Assembly (NCBI RefSeq): GCF_014201195.1
Contig: NZ_JACHDS010000001.1
Span: 2,976,001-3,040,000 of the forward strand
Source: Nocardiopsis mwathae
Lineage (GTDB): Bacteria > Actinomycetota > Actinomycetes > Streptosporangiales > Streptosporangiaceae
DNA length: 64,000 bases
Direction of reading: 5' to 3'
Below the pieces are notes generated by a model. That model saw only the letters and a program-made list of their open reading frames with translations. It did no database searches and had not been told where the DNA came from. Both the position numbers and the translations under genes were made by a program. Each line of letters opens with the position of its first letter. Positions within the stretch are counted from its first letter, which is position 1. Of this stretch, positions 33,454-42,352 are shown in pieces.

Positions 33454-33496
33454 CGGAGGGCCGCTGGGAGCGCGGTGCGCTCCCAGCGGCCCTCCG
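33454..33496. terminator. Terminator of the L,D-transpeptidase gene
   Basis: Perfect 20-bp arms (33454-33473 and 33477-33496) with loop GGT, 22 bp after the stop at 33519 on the minus strand. Confidence 0.8.
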
Positions 33497-33518
33497 GCGA
33501 TTCGCCCAGGTGCGGGGG

Positions 33519-34865
33519 TCAGACGGCCTCGCCGTGGACGTCGCCCGGGGTGCCGTTGCCGTCGGTGGTGTCGGCCTCGCCCGTCTCGCTGTGCTCCAGC
33601 CACTCGTCCCACGAGCGCTGCCAGTAGCCCCAGCCGTTGTCCACCTCCAGCTGGCGGTCGGTGCCGTTGATCACCAGCACGTCGCCCATGAGCGCGTTCT
33701 CGAAGTACCACTTGGCGTCGGCCACGCTCATGTTGGTGCAGCCGTGGCTCAGGTTGGCCTGGCCGAGCCGGTTGTTCCACGGCGCCGCGTGGGTGAACTC
33801 ACCGCTGTTGGAGAACCGGACCGCGTAGTTGACGTCCAGCTTGTAGCCGTCGGGGCTGTCCACCGGGACGCCCACCGTGGAGGAGTCCATGACCAGGTGC
33901 TCGTACTTCTCCATCAGCAGGTGGGTGCCGCTGGTGGTGGTGTAGGCCCGGGTGCTGCCGTCGCCGTTGCTGATCGGGAAGGACTTGATCTGCTTCCCGT
34001 CCCGCTCGACGACCATCGTGTACTCGTCGTTCTCGATGGTGCTGATCTGCTCGCGGCTGACGCGGAAGTCGATGCGGTAGTTCTTCACCCCGTAGACACC
34101 GTCGGAGGCCTCGGTGCCGGCCAGGTGCAGGTCGACGCTGACGTCCTGGTTCGGCTGCCAGTACTCCTTGGGGCGGAACACCGCCATCTTGTCGCCGAAC
34201 CAGTTCCAGGCGCCCTCGACCGTCTCCTCGGAGGTCACCTCCATGGAGTTCTCGACCTGCGCCTTGTTCTCCACCGGCATGTCGAAGTTGACGATGACCG
34301 GCATCCCCACACCGACCTCCTGGCCACTGGTGGGGAAGTTGGACTGGAGCTCCAGCCGCTGGCCGGGGGCGGCCTCCAGTGTGCTGAACTCGCTGATGAC
34401 CTCCGTCTCCTCACCGGCCTCGTTCTCGGCGAGGGCGGTCACGGTGATGTCGGAGCCCGGGATGAGGTTCCAGTCACTGACCCACTCGGTCTTGTCCTCG
34501 TTGAGGGTTCCGGTGACCTCGTCGACGTCGGGCGTGTCCTCGCCGTCCTCGGCCTCGCCCGCCTCGGTGCCCTCACCGTCTGCGGGGTTCTGCGCGTCGG
34601 CCTCGGTGTTCTGCGACTGCTCGATCGTGACATCGGTGATGGTGCCGCCGTCCGCGGTCACGGTCACGGGCAGGTTCGGGCGCACCTTCGTGGTGCCGTC
34701 CTCCGGACTGATCGCGATCTTGACCTCGTCACCGGCGGCCTCGGCCCCGGCGGTGCTGGTATCGGCACCGTCCGGACCCGTACATGCCGCGGTGAGGGCG
34801 AGGGTCAGACCGGCCATTCCGGCGCCGAGCCGGCGGTACGCCGTCGGGACTGTGCTGCCCTTCAC
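33519..34865 (-). CDS. Lipoprotein L,D-transpeptidase (YkuD domain, Ig-like repeats)
   Basis: A 448-residue cell-wall enzyme that forms 3-3 peptidoglycan cross-links. It has a lipoprotein signal with lipobox LTAAC (Cys about 28), an acidic Glu/Asp-rich linker (about 85-115), two Ig-like domains as in mycobacterial LdtMt2, and a C-terminal YkuD domain with the catalytic motif HAAPWNN...SHGCTNMS. A short C-terminal acidic tail follows. ATG 34865 is followed directly by the signal sequence. It lies between the two blocks of respiratory genes and is transcribed toward qcrB. Confidence 0.93.
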   Translation of the reverse strand: MKGSTVPTAYRRLGAGMAGLTLALTAACTGPDGADTSTAGAEAAGDEVKIAISPEDGTTKVRPNLPVTVTADGGTITDVTIEQSQNTEADAQNPADGEGTEAGEAEDGEDTPDVDEVTGTLNEDKTEWVSDWNLIPGSDITVTALAENEAGEETEVISEFSTLEAAPGQRLELQSNFPTSGQEVGVGMPVIVNFDMPVENKAQVENSMEVTSEETVEGAWNWFGDKMAVFRPKEYWQPNQDVSVDLHLAGTEASDGVYGVKNYRIDFRVSREQISTIENDEYTMVVERDGKQIKSFPISNGDGSTRAYTTTSGTHLLMEKYEHLVMDSSTVGVPVDSPDGYKLDVNYAVRFSNSGEFTHAAPWNNRLGQANLSHGCTNMSVADAKWYFENALMGDVLVINGTDRQLEVDNGWGYWQRSWDEWLEHSETGEADTTDGNGTPGDVHGEAV

Positions 34866-35015
34866 GCGAGCGACCTCCTGCGTTCTGCTCTACCTACTGC
34901 GAAGCTCCGTCATCGGCATTGGACGCGGCGGCGAGCAGGAAAGTTCCAGATCGTTGACAACGCGGCCAAAGCGGGGAGATACCGATGATCAGGTACGGGC
35001 CGCCCCAAAAGAATA

Positions 35016-35061
35016 CCCCGGTCGGTCTGTGGACTCATCGGAACCCACCGACCGACCGGGG
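35016..35061 (-). terminator. Terminator of the ctaC-ctaD-ctaF unit
   Basis: 11-bp arms (CCCCGGTCGGT, 35016-35026, and its complement 35051-35061) around a 24-nt loop. On the minus strand it is followed by TATTCTTTT, a clear U-tract. It lies 48 bp after the ctaF stop. Confidence 0.72.
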
Positions 35062-35109
35062 ATATCAGGCCCGGTCTCGCCTCCGGGACGCACTCGGCGG
35101 CGTGCGAAC

Positions 35110-35535
35110 TCAGTGCTGGAACTCTCCGCGGTAGTACTCGAAGACCCAGCCGATGGAGGTCATGATCACGGCGAACCCGCCGATGAGGACCATCCACCAG
35201 CCGATCGCCACACCCACCGCGGTGAACGCGACCGCCATGGCCACGAACAGCGGCCACCAGCTGTGCGGGCTGAAGAACCCGTACTCGCCGGCGCCTTCGA
35301 CGATCTCGCCGTCGAGGCGCTCCTCCGGCGGCAGCCCGTGCCAGGCCTCGCTACGACGGGCGGCCTGCCACAACCAGAAGCCGACCATCCAGCCGAACCC
35401 GATCGCGACGACCAGGGCGGTCGTGCCGGTCCACTCGATCTGGCCCTCGGCCACCCAGGCCCAATAGGCGTACAGCGCCGCACACAGGCCGAAGAAGGTG
35501 GAGACGCCCATGAACAGGTATGCCTGCATCTTCAT
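35110..35535 (-). CDS. ctaF: Cytochrome c oxidase subunit IV (actinobacterial)
   Basis: A 141-residue membrane protein with four hydrophobic helices (about 7-26, 38-60, 90-110, 112-130), the small CtaF subunit specific to actinobacterial aa3 oxidases. GGAGGG lies 10 nt before ATG 35535. It follows ctaD by 15 bp in the same unit and ends at the U-tract terminator. Confidence 0.93.
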   Translation of the reverse strand: MKMQAYLFMGVSTFFGLCAALYAYWAWVAEGQIEWTGTTALVVAIGFGWMVGFWLWQAARRSEAWHGLPPEERLDGEIVEGAGEYGFFSPHSWWPLFVAMAVAFTAVGVAIGWWMVLIGGFAVIMTSIGWVFEYYRGEFQH

Positions 35536-35550
35536 GATGAACGCACCCTC

Positions 35551-37224
35551 CTACTTCGTGTTCGCCGGTTCCGGGTGTGCGCCCGGAGCGGCAGCGTGCG
35601 GGTGGTGGAGGTCGAACGCCGGGCGCTCGGACCGGATGCGCGGCAGCGACGTGAAGTTGTGCCGCGGCGGCGGGCAGGAGGTGGCCCACTCCAGGGAGCA
35701 GCCGTACTCCCACGGGTCGTCGACCTCGACCTTCTTCGGGTTCTTGTGGGTGATCCACATGTTCCAGAAGAAGATGAGCGTCGAGGCGCCGAGGATGAAC
35801 GAGCTGACCGACGAGATCTGGTTCAGCAGGGTGAACCCGTCGGTCGGCAGGTAGTCGGCGTAACGGCGCGGGAAGCCCGCGGCGCCCAGCCAGTGCTGCA
35901 CCAGGAAGGTGCCGTGGAAGCCGAAGAACAGCACCCAGAAGTGCGCCTTGGCGAGCTTCTCGTCCAGCATCTTCCCGGTGAACTTCGGCCACCAGAAGTA
36001 GAAGCCGGCGAACATCGCGAAGACCACGGTGCCGAAGACCACGTAGTGGAAGTGGGCCACCACGAAGTAGCTGTCGGTGACGTGGAAGTCGATCGGCGGG
36101 GAGGCCAGGAGCACACCGGTGAGGCCACCGAAGAGGAACGTCACCAGGAACCCGATGACGAACAGCATCGGGCTGGCCATGACGATCTGCCCGCGCCACA
36201 TGGTGCCGATCCAGTTGAAGAACTTCACACCGGTCGGGACCGCGATCAGGAAGGTCATGAACGAGAAGAACGGCAGCAGCACCGCGCCGGTCGGGAACAT
36301 GTGGTGCGCCCAGACCGTGACGGACAGGCCCGCGATCGCGATGGTCGCGCCGACGAGGCTCTTGTAGCCGAAGATCGGCTTGCGGCTGAACACCGGCAGG
36401 ATCTCGGTCGCGATACCGAAGAACGGCAGCGCGATGATGTACACCTCGGGGTGGCCGAAGAACCAGAACAGGTGCTGCCACAGGATGGCGCCGCCGTGCT
36501 CGGCGTTGTACACGTTCGTGCCGATCATGCGGTCGGCGCCGAGCGCGATCAGGGCCGCGGTGAGGACCGGGAACGCGATCAGCACCAGAACGCTGGTCAG
36601 CATGGCGTTCCAGGAGAAGATCGACATCCGGAACATCGTCATGCCCGGAGCGCGCATGCACAGGCCGGTGGTGATGAAGTTGACCGCCGCCAGGATGGTG
36701 CCCAGACCGCTGACGATCAGGCCCAGGATCCACAGGTCACCGCCGAGGCCCGGCGAGCGGACCGCGTCGGAGAGCGGCGTGTAGGCGAACCACCCGAAGC
36801 TCGCCGCACCGCCGGGGGTGAGGAACCCGCCGATGGCGATGAGGCTGCCGAAGAGGAACAGGTAGTACCCGAAGATGTTCATCCTCGGGAACGCCACGTC
36901 GGGGGCGCCGATCTGCAGCGGCATGATGATGTTGGCGAACCCGACGAACAACGGGGTCGCGAACATCAGCAGCATGATCGTGCCGTGCATGGTGAAGAGC
37001 TGGTTGAACTCTTCCTTCGTCACGACCTGCATGCCCGGCAGGAACAGCTCGGCGCGGATGATCAGCGCCAGCACTCCGCCGAACAGGAAGAACGCGAACG
37101 AAGTGATCAGGTACATGTACCCGATCGTCTTGTGGTCGGTCGACGTCATCCAGTTGACGATGATCGACCCCTTGCGCGTCGGCCGGGGGCCGGCCGCCAC
37201 ACTCGTCTCGGTTGCCGTCGTCAT
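35551..37224 (-). CDS. ctaD: Cytochrome c oxidase subunit I
   Basis: A 557-residue catalytic subunit with 12 helices. It holds the heme a ligand in [16 protein letters not shown], the CuB histidine and its cross-linked tyrosine in [14 protein letters not shown], the HHMF pair, and the heme a/a3 histidines in [18 protein letters not shown] 37224 has GAGGAGGCAGG upstream and overlaps the stop of ctaC (TAATG), so they are coupled. It receives electrons from CtaC and reduces oxygen while pumping protons. Confidence 0.96.
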   Translation of the reverse strand: MTTATETSVAAGPRPTRKGSIIVNWMTSTDHKTIGYMYLITSFAFFLFGGVLALIIRAELFLPGMQVVTKEEFNQLFTMHGTIMLLMFATPLFVGFANIIMPLQIGAPDVAFPRMNIFGYYLFLFGSLIAIGGFLTPGGAASFGWFAYTPLSDAVRSPGLGGDLWILGLIVSGLGTILAAVNFITTGLCMRAPGMTMFRMSIFSWNAMLTSVLVLIAFPVLTAALIALGADRMIGTNVYNAEHGGAILWQHLFWFFGHPEVYIIALPFFGIATEILPVFSRKPIFGYKSLVGATIAIAGLSVTVWAHHMFPTGAVLLPFFSFMTFLIAVPTGVKFFNWIGTMWRGQIVMASPMLFVIGFLVTFLFGGLTGVLLASPPIDFHVTDSYFVVAHFHYVVFGTVVFAMFAGFYFWWPKFTGKMLDEKLAKAHFWVLFFGFHGTFLVQHWLGAAGFPRRYADYLPTDGFTLLNQISSVSSFILGASTLIFFWNMWITHKNPKKVEVDDPWEYGCSLEWATSCPPPRHNFTSLPRIRSERPAFDLHHPHAAAPGAHPEPANTK

Positions 37225-38225
37225 TACTGGCCTGCCTCCTCGGCCGCGGCGTCGGCCGTGTCCTGCTCGTCGGCGCCGTCGGCCGACTCGGCCGTGCCGG
37301 CCTGCTCGGCGTCGTCGGCGTCGGCATTCTCGTCGCGGGCATCGGCGGTGTCGGCCGCACGCTCGGCGGCCCGCTCCGCGATCTGCTCGCTCCTCTGGTC
37401 GTGGGCCTGCTTCTGCTCGGCGGCCCAGGCCTCGTAGTCGTCGGGCTCCATCACTTCGAGGTTGAAGAGCATCCCGGCGTGCTCGACACCGCACAGCTCG
37501 GCGCAGCGGCCGGCGTAGGTGCCCGCGGTGCCCTCCTTGACCTTGACCTGGAACGCGTTGTCCCGGCCCGGGACGACGTCCAGCTTGAAGGCGAACGCGG
37601 GGACCCAGAAGGAGTGGATGACGTCGGGCGAGTAGAGGTCGAAGTGGACGACCGCACCCTCGGGGACGACCAGCGTGGGGACGTCCTGCGGGGTACCCAC
37701 GACCGAGAACTCGGTGTTCGGCTCGGCCTTGGGGTCGTCGGCCGCCTCGCGGACCTCGGCCTTCGACTCGTCGAGGTAGTTGAACTGCCAGCTCCACTGG
37801 AAGGCGACGACCTCGACGTTGACGTCGGCGGGTTCGTCGGTCTCCAGCAGGTAGGCCTGGTCGCGCGCGGTGAAGTAGAAGAGGACCGCGATGACGACGA
37901 TCGGCAGAACGGTGTAGAGCGCCTCGATGGGCATGTTGTAGCGCACCTGCGGCGGCAGCTGCTCGGAGCGCTTGCGGTGGAAGATGACCGACCAGATGAT
38001 CAGTCCCCACACGAGAATGCCGACCGCGAACGCCGCCACCCACGAGCCCTGCCAGAGCGCGAGAACGGTCTCGGCCTGCTCGGTGATCGGCTCCGGCACA
38101 CCCAAACGAGTGAACTCGTTCGACGCGCAGCCGGTCGCGGCAATACCCAGCGCGGCGAGCGCGGCGCCACGTGGTGCCCATCGGCGCAACGCGGAGCGCC
38201 GATTCCTATGGCGGGTCGGACTCAC
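37224..38225 (-). CDS. ctaC: Cytochrome c oxidase subunit II
   Basis: A 333-residue subunit with a lipoprotein-type N-terminus (IAATGCAS, about Cys33), two membrane helices (about 60-82 and 100-120) and a cupredoxin CuA domain. CuA ligands are visible in DVIHSFW and [12 protein letters not shown]. The last 65 residues are a low-complexity Ala/Asp/Glu tail that goes beyond the usual CtaC domain. The start is GTG 38225. It opens the ctaC-ctaD-ctaF unit and is divergent from tusA. Confidence 0.95.
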   Translation of the reverse strand: MSPTRHRNRRSALRRWAPRGAALAALGIAATGCASNEFTRLGVPEPITEQAETVLALWQGSWVAAFAVGILVWGLIIWSVIFHRKRSEQLPPQVRYNMPIEALYTVLPIVVIAVLFYFTARDQAYLLETDEPADVNVEVVAFQWSWQFNYLDESKAEVREAADDPKAEPNTEFSVVGTPQDVPTLVVPEGAVVHFDLYSPDVIHSFWVPAFAFKLDVVPGRDNAFQVKVKEGTAGTYAGRCAELCGVEHAGMLFNLEVMEPDDYEAWAAEQKQAHDQRSEQIAERAAERAADTADARDENADADDAEQAGTAESADGADEQDTADAAAEEAGQ

Positions 38226-38641
38226 GGATTGCCTTCCCAGCGGTGAATGCCCGCACGGCGTGCACGGGCGTAGTTATATCCGAAGCTTGTCAAGGGGCAA
38301 CATTATCGCGAACCGCCTGGTGATCCGCTCGTGGGCGAACCGAGCCAGCGTGTTGCTGCACACCCTCGCGGCGGGGGCGGTGACGGACGCTCTCTAGCGT
38401 CCGCGACCCGCCGTCGCGTGGATCCGCGGCGCCGAGCCCGGGGTCCCGGTGGTTCGCGTCCATCGCCCTACCCGGCTTCCGGGGCTGCTCGGGGACGCCG
38501 TGACGGTGTCCGCGAAACCTCCCCGAAGTGCGGGCTAAGGCGAGGGTATCGCTGCATTTACGACGCCCTTAACCGGGTGCCGCTTAACGCTCCACATGGG
38601 TCAAGATTGGGATACGAACCTGCTACGCGAGGAGTACATCG
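38226..38641. other. Divergent intergenic region between ctaC and tusA
   Basis: A 416-bp gap expected to hold the ctaCDF promoter and the tusA promoter. It has local A+T-rich patches (around 38280 and 38560) but no confident regulatory box or small gene. Confidence 0.5.
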
Positions 38642-38878
38642 GTGTCGGACCAGCCCTTGGTCACCGTCGAAGCGACCGGCCGCAAATGCCCGATTCCGAT
38701 CATCATGCTCGCGGGGCGTATCCGCGAGGTGCCGATCGGTACTGTCATAGCCGTCACAGCCGACGACCCGGCCGCGAGGACGGACATCCCGGCGTGGTGC
38801 CGGCTGAAGATGCACGAGTTCGTGGCAGAGGTCCCACTGGAGCGCGGTAGCGCGTTCCACATCCGCCGGATGTACTGA
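38642..38878 (+). CDS. TusA-family sulfur carrier protein
   Basis: A 78-residue sulfur carrier. The persulfide-bearing cysteine is in the family motif RKCPIPI (Cys16). A second part, DDPAARTDIPAWCRLKMHEF, matches the family core. TusA-like proteins relay sulfur for tRNA thiolation, molybdenum cofactor and other pathways; its partner here is unknown. The start is GTG 38642, with GAGGAG upstream. It stands alone, divergent from ctaC, and its neighbour rpsD is convergent. Confidence 0.88.
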   Translation: MSDQPLVTVEATGRKCPIPIIMLAGRIREVPIGTVIAVTADDPAARTDIPAWCRLKMHEFVAEVPLERGSAFHIRRMY

Positions 38879-38938
38879 CGCGCGCCCTCACGAAGAGCGT
38901 GAGAAGAGCGGCGGCCCGGGGGCCGGGCGCGTCACGCA

Positions 38939-38977
38939 GCAGGGCCGCGCGGCCGGGAGTCGGCTGCGCGGCCCTGC
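38939..38977. terminator. Bidirectional hairpin between tusA and rpsD
   Basis: 12-bp perfect outer arms (38939-38950 and 38966-38977), GCAGGGCCGCGC and its complement, 14 bp before the rpsD stop. Confidence 0.72.
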
Positions 38978-38990
38978 TCACACCAGAGGC

Positions 38991-39602
38991 CTAGCGGGCG
39001 TAGTACTCGACGACGAGCTGCTCGTCGAAGGGCACCGGGGCCTGCTCGCGCTTGGGGCGGTCGACGACCGCGATGCGCAGGTCCTTGTGGCTGACGGCGA
39101 GGAAGCCGGCGATCTTGTCGTCGGCGTGGATCCCCTCGGCGGCCTCGATGAAGGGCACCATGTTGCGGGACTTCTCCCGAACGCCGATGACCTGACCGGG
39201 CTTGACCTGGTACGACGGGATGTCGACCTTCTTGCCGTCCACGGTGATGTGGCCGTGGTTGATGTACTGCCGCGCGGCGTAGATCGACGACGCGAAGCCG
39301 GCCCGCAGCAGCACCGTCATGAGGCGGAGCTCCAGCTCGGAGACCATCTCCTCACCGGTACGGCCGGGGCGCTTCTTGGCGGCTTCGTAGACGCGCAGGA
39401 GCTGCTTCTCCGACAGGTCGTAGTACCAGCGCATCTTCTGCTTCTCCGCCTGGCGGACGGCGAAGTCGCTGGTGTTGCGACGAACGCGGCGGCCGTGCTC
39501 ACCCGGGGGGTACGGCCGCTTCTCGAAGTAGCTGACCGCCTTACGGGTCAGCGGGGTGCCCGCGCGCCGGGACAACCGCACCTTCGGTCCGGTGTAGCGC
39601 AT
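38991..39602 (-). CDS. rpsD: 30S ribosomal protein S4, zinc-free type
   Basis: A 203-residue S4, which nucleates 30S assembly. The N-terminal region (MRYTGPKVRLSRRAGTPLTRKAV) has no cysteines, so it is the C-minus (zinc-independent) form. RPYPPGEHGRR, the S4 RNA-binding domain (LELRLMTVLLRAGFASSIYAARQYINHGHI) and the typical C-terminal DEQLVVEYYAR follow. GGAGGACC lies before ATG 39602. It stands alone rather than in an rpsM-rpsK-rpoA operon, as I recall for Streptomyces. Its promoter overlaps the iron box at 39645-39663. Confidence 0.95.
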   Translation of the reverse strand: MRYTGPKVRLSRRAGTPLTRKAVSYFEKRPYPPGEHGRRVRRNTSDFAVRQAEKQKMRWYYDLSEKQLLRVYEAAKKRPGRTGEEMVSELELRLMTVLLRAGFASSIYAARQYINHGHITVDGKKVDIPSYQVKPGQVIGVREKSRNMVPFIEAAEGIHADDKIAGFLAVSHKDLRIAVVDRPKREQAPVPFDEQLVVEYYAR

Positions 39603-39644
39603 TGAGGTCCTCCGTTGTTTGAGTCACTTGCAAAAACGGGAATC

Positions 39645-39663
39645 CTAGGTAAGGCTTGCCTAA
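39645..39663. promoter_or_regulatory. DtxR/IdeR-type iron box
   Basis: CTAGGTAAGGCTTGCCTAA matches the consensus TTAGGTTAGSCTAACCTAA at 15 of 19 positions, or 17 of 19 if A and T are allowed at the two W positions. It ends 14 bp before the DUF2470 gene start, immediately ahead of its AGGAGGT site, and 42 bp upstream of rpsD, overlapping a possible rpsD -10 box (TAGGAT). Confidence 0.78.
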
Positions 39664-39677
39664 GTCTAGGAGGTGTC

Positions 39678-40457
39678 ATGCGACAGCCCTGCCCGTCCGC
39701 GATCGAACGGGTCCGTTCCCTCGCCGCCACGGCGACCCCCACCACGGCGGTGTTGGCAGACGATCCCGGCACGCGTTTCAGCGTGCGCGGGGCGGTAGAC
39801 GATGCCGGTCGCACGGTGCTGTGGGCCGAGTCCGGCCACCCGCTGCACGAGGCACTGCGGGCGGCGGGACGGACGAACGCCGATCTCCCGATCGGCGTCG
39901 GCCTTTCCGCGCTGCGGCACGTGGGTCGCACACCTACTGTACGCGCTCGGCTGTGGTGCGACGGCCGCGTATCGGCCGTCCCCGCAGGCGAACGCCGCGA
40001 CGCCGCCCTCGCCGTGTGGGACGTGTGCCCCGACGAGGAGCTGCTCGCCGCAGTCGACCATGATCCCATGCCGGACGCGCCGTTGCTCGCGCGCGTGGAG
40101 CCCGCGACGGTGATGTACCACACATACGACGCCTCGGGCGTCATCGACGGCCCCGCGTTCCGGGCCGCCGCGCCCGACCCGATCACCGGCGCGGCCGAGC
40201 GCATCCTGCGACACGTCAACGACTGCCACCGCGACGAGCTGAGCGCCGCCCTGCGCCACCTGCCCGACACCCCCGACGGGGCGGCCTGGCTCTGGGAGCT
40301 GGACGCCCACGGTGTGACCCTGTGGGTCAACCCGCTGCACGGCGGCGATCCGGCGCTGATCCGGGTGCCGTGGAGCGATCGCGTCACCCGCCCCTGCCAG
40401 CTGGAGCGCGCCCTGTTCGACCTGATGTCCCGGCACGGCCACGCGGCCCGGCCCTGA
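39678..40457 (+). CDS. DUF2470-domain protein, probably iron or heme related
   Basis: A 259-residue protein. The C-terminal part (about 170-255, AAERILRHVNDCHRDELSAAL) is a DUF2470 domain, which in other proteins is fused to HugZ-like heme-binding split-barrel domains. The N-terminal 160 residues resemble a degenerate split barrel (TRFSVRGAVDDAGRTVLW) without clear heme ligands. ATG 39678 follows AGGAGGT. The iron box just upstream suggests repression when iron is plentiful, consistent with a role in heme-iron use; the exact activity is unknown. Confidence 0.82.
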   Translation: MRQPCPSAIERVRSLAATATPTTAVLADDPGTRFSVRGAVDDAGRTVLWAESGHPLHEALRAAGRTNADLPIGVGLSALRHVGRTPTVRARLWCDGRVSAVPAGERRDAALAVWDVCPDEELLAAVDHDPMPDAPLLARVEPATVMYHTYDASGVIDGPAFRAAAPDPITGAAERILRHVNDCHRDELSAALRHLPDTPDGAAWLWELDAHGVTLWVNPLHGGDPALIRVPWSDRVTRPCQLERALFDLMSRHGHAARP

Positions 40458-40462
40458 CACGC

Positions 40463-40499
40463 CACCGCCTCCGCGGCCGCCGGGGCCGCGGAGGCGGTG
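40463..40499. terminator. Bidirectional hairpin between the DUF2470 and PfkB genes
   Basis: 16-bp arms CACCGCCTCCGCGGCC (40463-40478) and its complement (40484-40499), loop GCCGG, directly after the DUF2470 stop. Confidence 0.8.
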
Positions 40500-40532
40500 C
40501 CGGTGACGTAGCCCTGACCTGGGACGGCCCTC

Positions 40533-41504
40533 CTAGATGAAGGGCTCCACCTCGGCCGCGCTGTCGTCGCCGTAGCTGGCCGCCAGGCGCTCCAGCAGGG
40601 TCCGGCGGGTCAGCTGGTACTCCTGCGGCCCGCTCACCTCCAGCGAGTGCACGGCGGTGGCGTTGCCGACCTGGGCGGCGCGCTCCGGCGGCAGCCCCCA
40701 GGAGACGCCGGCGAGGAAGCCGGCGCGGAACGCGTCGCCGACACCCGTGGGGTCGGCCTTCTCGCTGACGACCGCCGCGGGCACGTGCAGCGGGGGCTCT
40801 CCCTTGCGCTCGATCCGGACGCCCTTGGCGCCGAGCGTGGTGACCCGGGTGCCGACCAGGGCGAGGATCTCCTCGTCGCTCCACGCGGTCTTCTGCTCGG
40901 CGAGCGCCTTCTCGTACTCGTTGGTGAACAGGTAGGCGGCGCCCTCGATGAGTCGGCGCACCTCGGGGCCCTCCATACGGGCGAGCTGCTGGGAGGGGTC
41001 GGCGGCGAACGCCAGGCCGCGGTCGCGGCACTCGTCGCTGTGCCGGAGCATGGCCTGGGGGTCGTTGGCACCGATCAGGACCAGGTCCAGACCGCCGTCA
41101 CGGGCGGCGAGCGGCCCCAGCTCGATGTTGCGCGCGTCGGCCATGGCGCCCGCGTAGAAGGACGCGATCTGGTTCTGGTCGCGGTCCGTGGTGCAGACGA
41201 ACCGCGCGGTGTGCCGCACCTCGGAGATGTGCACGCCGGAGGTGTCCACCCCGTGGCGTTCCAGCCATGACCGGTACTCCTCGAAGTCGGCGCCCGCCGC
41301 GCCGACCAGCACGGGGCGCAGCCCCAGGCGCCCCAGGCCGAAGCAGATGTTGGGGGCGACGCCGCCGCGGCGTACTTCCAGCTCTTCGACCAGGAACGAG
41401 AGCGACACCTGTTCCAGTTGGTCGGCGATCAGCTGCTCGGCGAAGCGTCCCTCGAAGGTCATCAGGTGATCGGTGGCGATGGATCCGGTAACCGCGATGC
41501 GCAC
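40533..41504 (-). CDS. cbhK: PfkB-family kinase, adenosine-kinase type
   Basis: A 323-residue ribokinase-fold kinase. It carries the N-terminal GGVAPNICFGLGRLG motif and the C-terminal signature DPTGVGDAFRAGFLAG with the catalytic Asp. The closest group I recognise is the actinobacterial CbhK/adenosine kinase clade, sometimes called carbohydrate kinase, so adenosine is likely but not certain as substrate. The start is GTG 41504, with AAGGAG upstream. It lies downstream of an erpA-like gene on the same strand. Confidence 0.85.
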   Translation of the reverse strand: MRIAVTGSIATDHLMTFEGRFAEQLIADQLEQVSLSFLVEELEVRRGGVAPNICFGLGRLGLRPVLVGAAGADFEEYRSWLERHGVDTSGVHISEVRHTARFVCTTDRDQNQIASFYAGAMADARNIELGPLAARDGGLDLVLIGANDPQAMLRHSDECRDRGLAFAADPSQQLARMEGPEVRRLIEGAAYLFTNEYEKALAEQKTAWSDEEILALVGTRVTTLGAKGVRIERKGEPPLHVPAAVVSEKADPTGVGDAFRAGFLAGVSWGLPPERAAQVGNATAVHSLEVSGPQEYQLTRRTLLERLAASYGDDSAAEVEPFI

Positions 41505-41667
41505 GGCGGAGGGCTCCTTGGGTCGGGAGATCGGGACCTAGCAAGAGTACCCATCACGACCCGTGACACAGAAGGCCTCATATCCCCGATATCCGTTACG
41601 TCGCCGTGGATGAGTCGCCGCGGCGGGGCTGGACGCGGCACTCGGCACACGGCGCGCGAAGCGCAAC

Positions 41668-41695
41668 GGCCCGTGCGGAGGAGTCCGCACGGGCC
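41668..41695 (-). terminator. Terminator of the iron-sulfur insertion gene
   Basis: 12-bp arms GGCCCGTGCGGA and its complement (41668-41679, 41684-41695) with loop GGAG, 61 bp after the stop at 41756. It lies in a 251-bp gap that otherwise shows nothing. Confidence 0.75.
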
Positions 41696-41755
41696 GGGTC
41701 CGGCGCCGCCGGTGCCCGCGGCGTGATCGCCGCGTCGGCAGGACCGGGAAAGCGC

Positions 41756-42106
41756 CTAGTTGAAGGAGTCGCCGCAGGCGCAGGAGCCGGTGGCGTTCGG
41801 GTTGTCGATGGTGAAGCCCTGCTTCTCGATGGTGTCGACGAAGTCGATGGTGGCGCCCATGAGGTAGGGGGCGCTCATGCGGTCGGTGACGACCTCGACA
41901 CTGCCGAACTCGGCCACCACGTCGCCGTCGAGCTCACGCTCGTCGAAGAACAGCTGGTAGCGCAGCCCCGAGCAGCCCCCCGGCTGAACGGCGACACGCA
42001 GCCGCAGGTCGTCACGGCCTTCCTGGTCGAGGAGCGCCTTGACCTTGCCCGACGCCTCATCGGTCAGGATGATCCCCTGCGCGGTGGCCTCGCTCTGAAC
42101 CGTCAT
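41756..42106 (-). CDS. erpA: Iron-sulfur cluster insertion protein (HesB/IscA/ErpA)
   Basis: A 116-residue A-type carrier that passes Fe-S clusters to client enzymes such as LipA. The three conserved cysteines are in GGCSGLRY and SCACGDSF. An N-terminal tail of about 10 residues is typical of the actinobacterial ErpA group. ATG 42106 has GAGGAG 9 nt upstream; a frame from 42124 adds six residues without a site. It is a single-gene unit ended by the hairpin at 41668-41695. Confidence 0.92.
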   Translation of the reverse strand: MTVQSEATAQGIILTDEASGKVKALLDQEGRDDLRLRVAVQPGGCSGLRYQLFFDERELDGDVVAEFGSVEVVTDRMSAPYLMGATIDFVDTIEKQGFTIDNPNATGSCACGDSFN

Positions 42107-42352
42107 ATCTGCTAGCTCCTCCAAAAGGCGTGGCGGCCGCCACTGCGACCTGAGTTTTCCTCGGAGGTGTCAACGCCGAGGTTTCGCTGTGCATTCCAGC
42201 CCGTGGCGGGGACACGCGATGCGTACTGGTGCTGCACCCCCAGGTTAGGTCGTCCGGGCGGCCTCCGCCATTCCGCGGGGAGGTGATCGGCGGCTCCCCC
42301 GCTTCGTTCCGGGCGGCGAGCGGGGCTCGGCCGGGCGCGTCGGGCAGGCGCC

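Noticed and set aside
30264-38181. Very long open frames antisense to the qcr and cta genes
   Set aside because: They mirror the codon periodicity of the real genes, are rich in Arg, Val, Gly and Asp without domains, and overlap genes that are certain.
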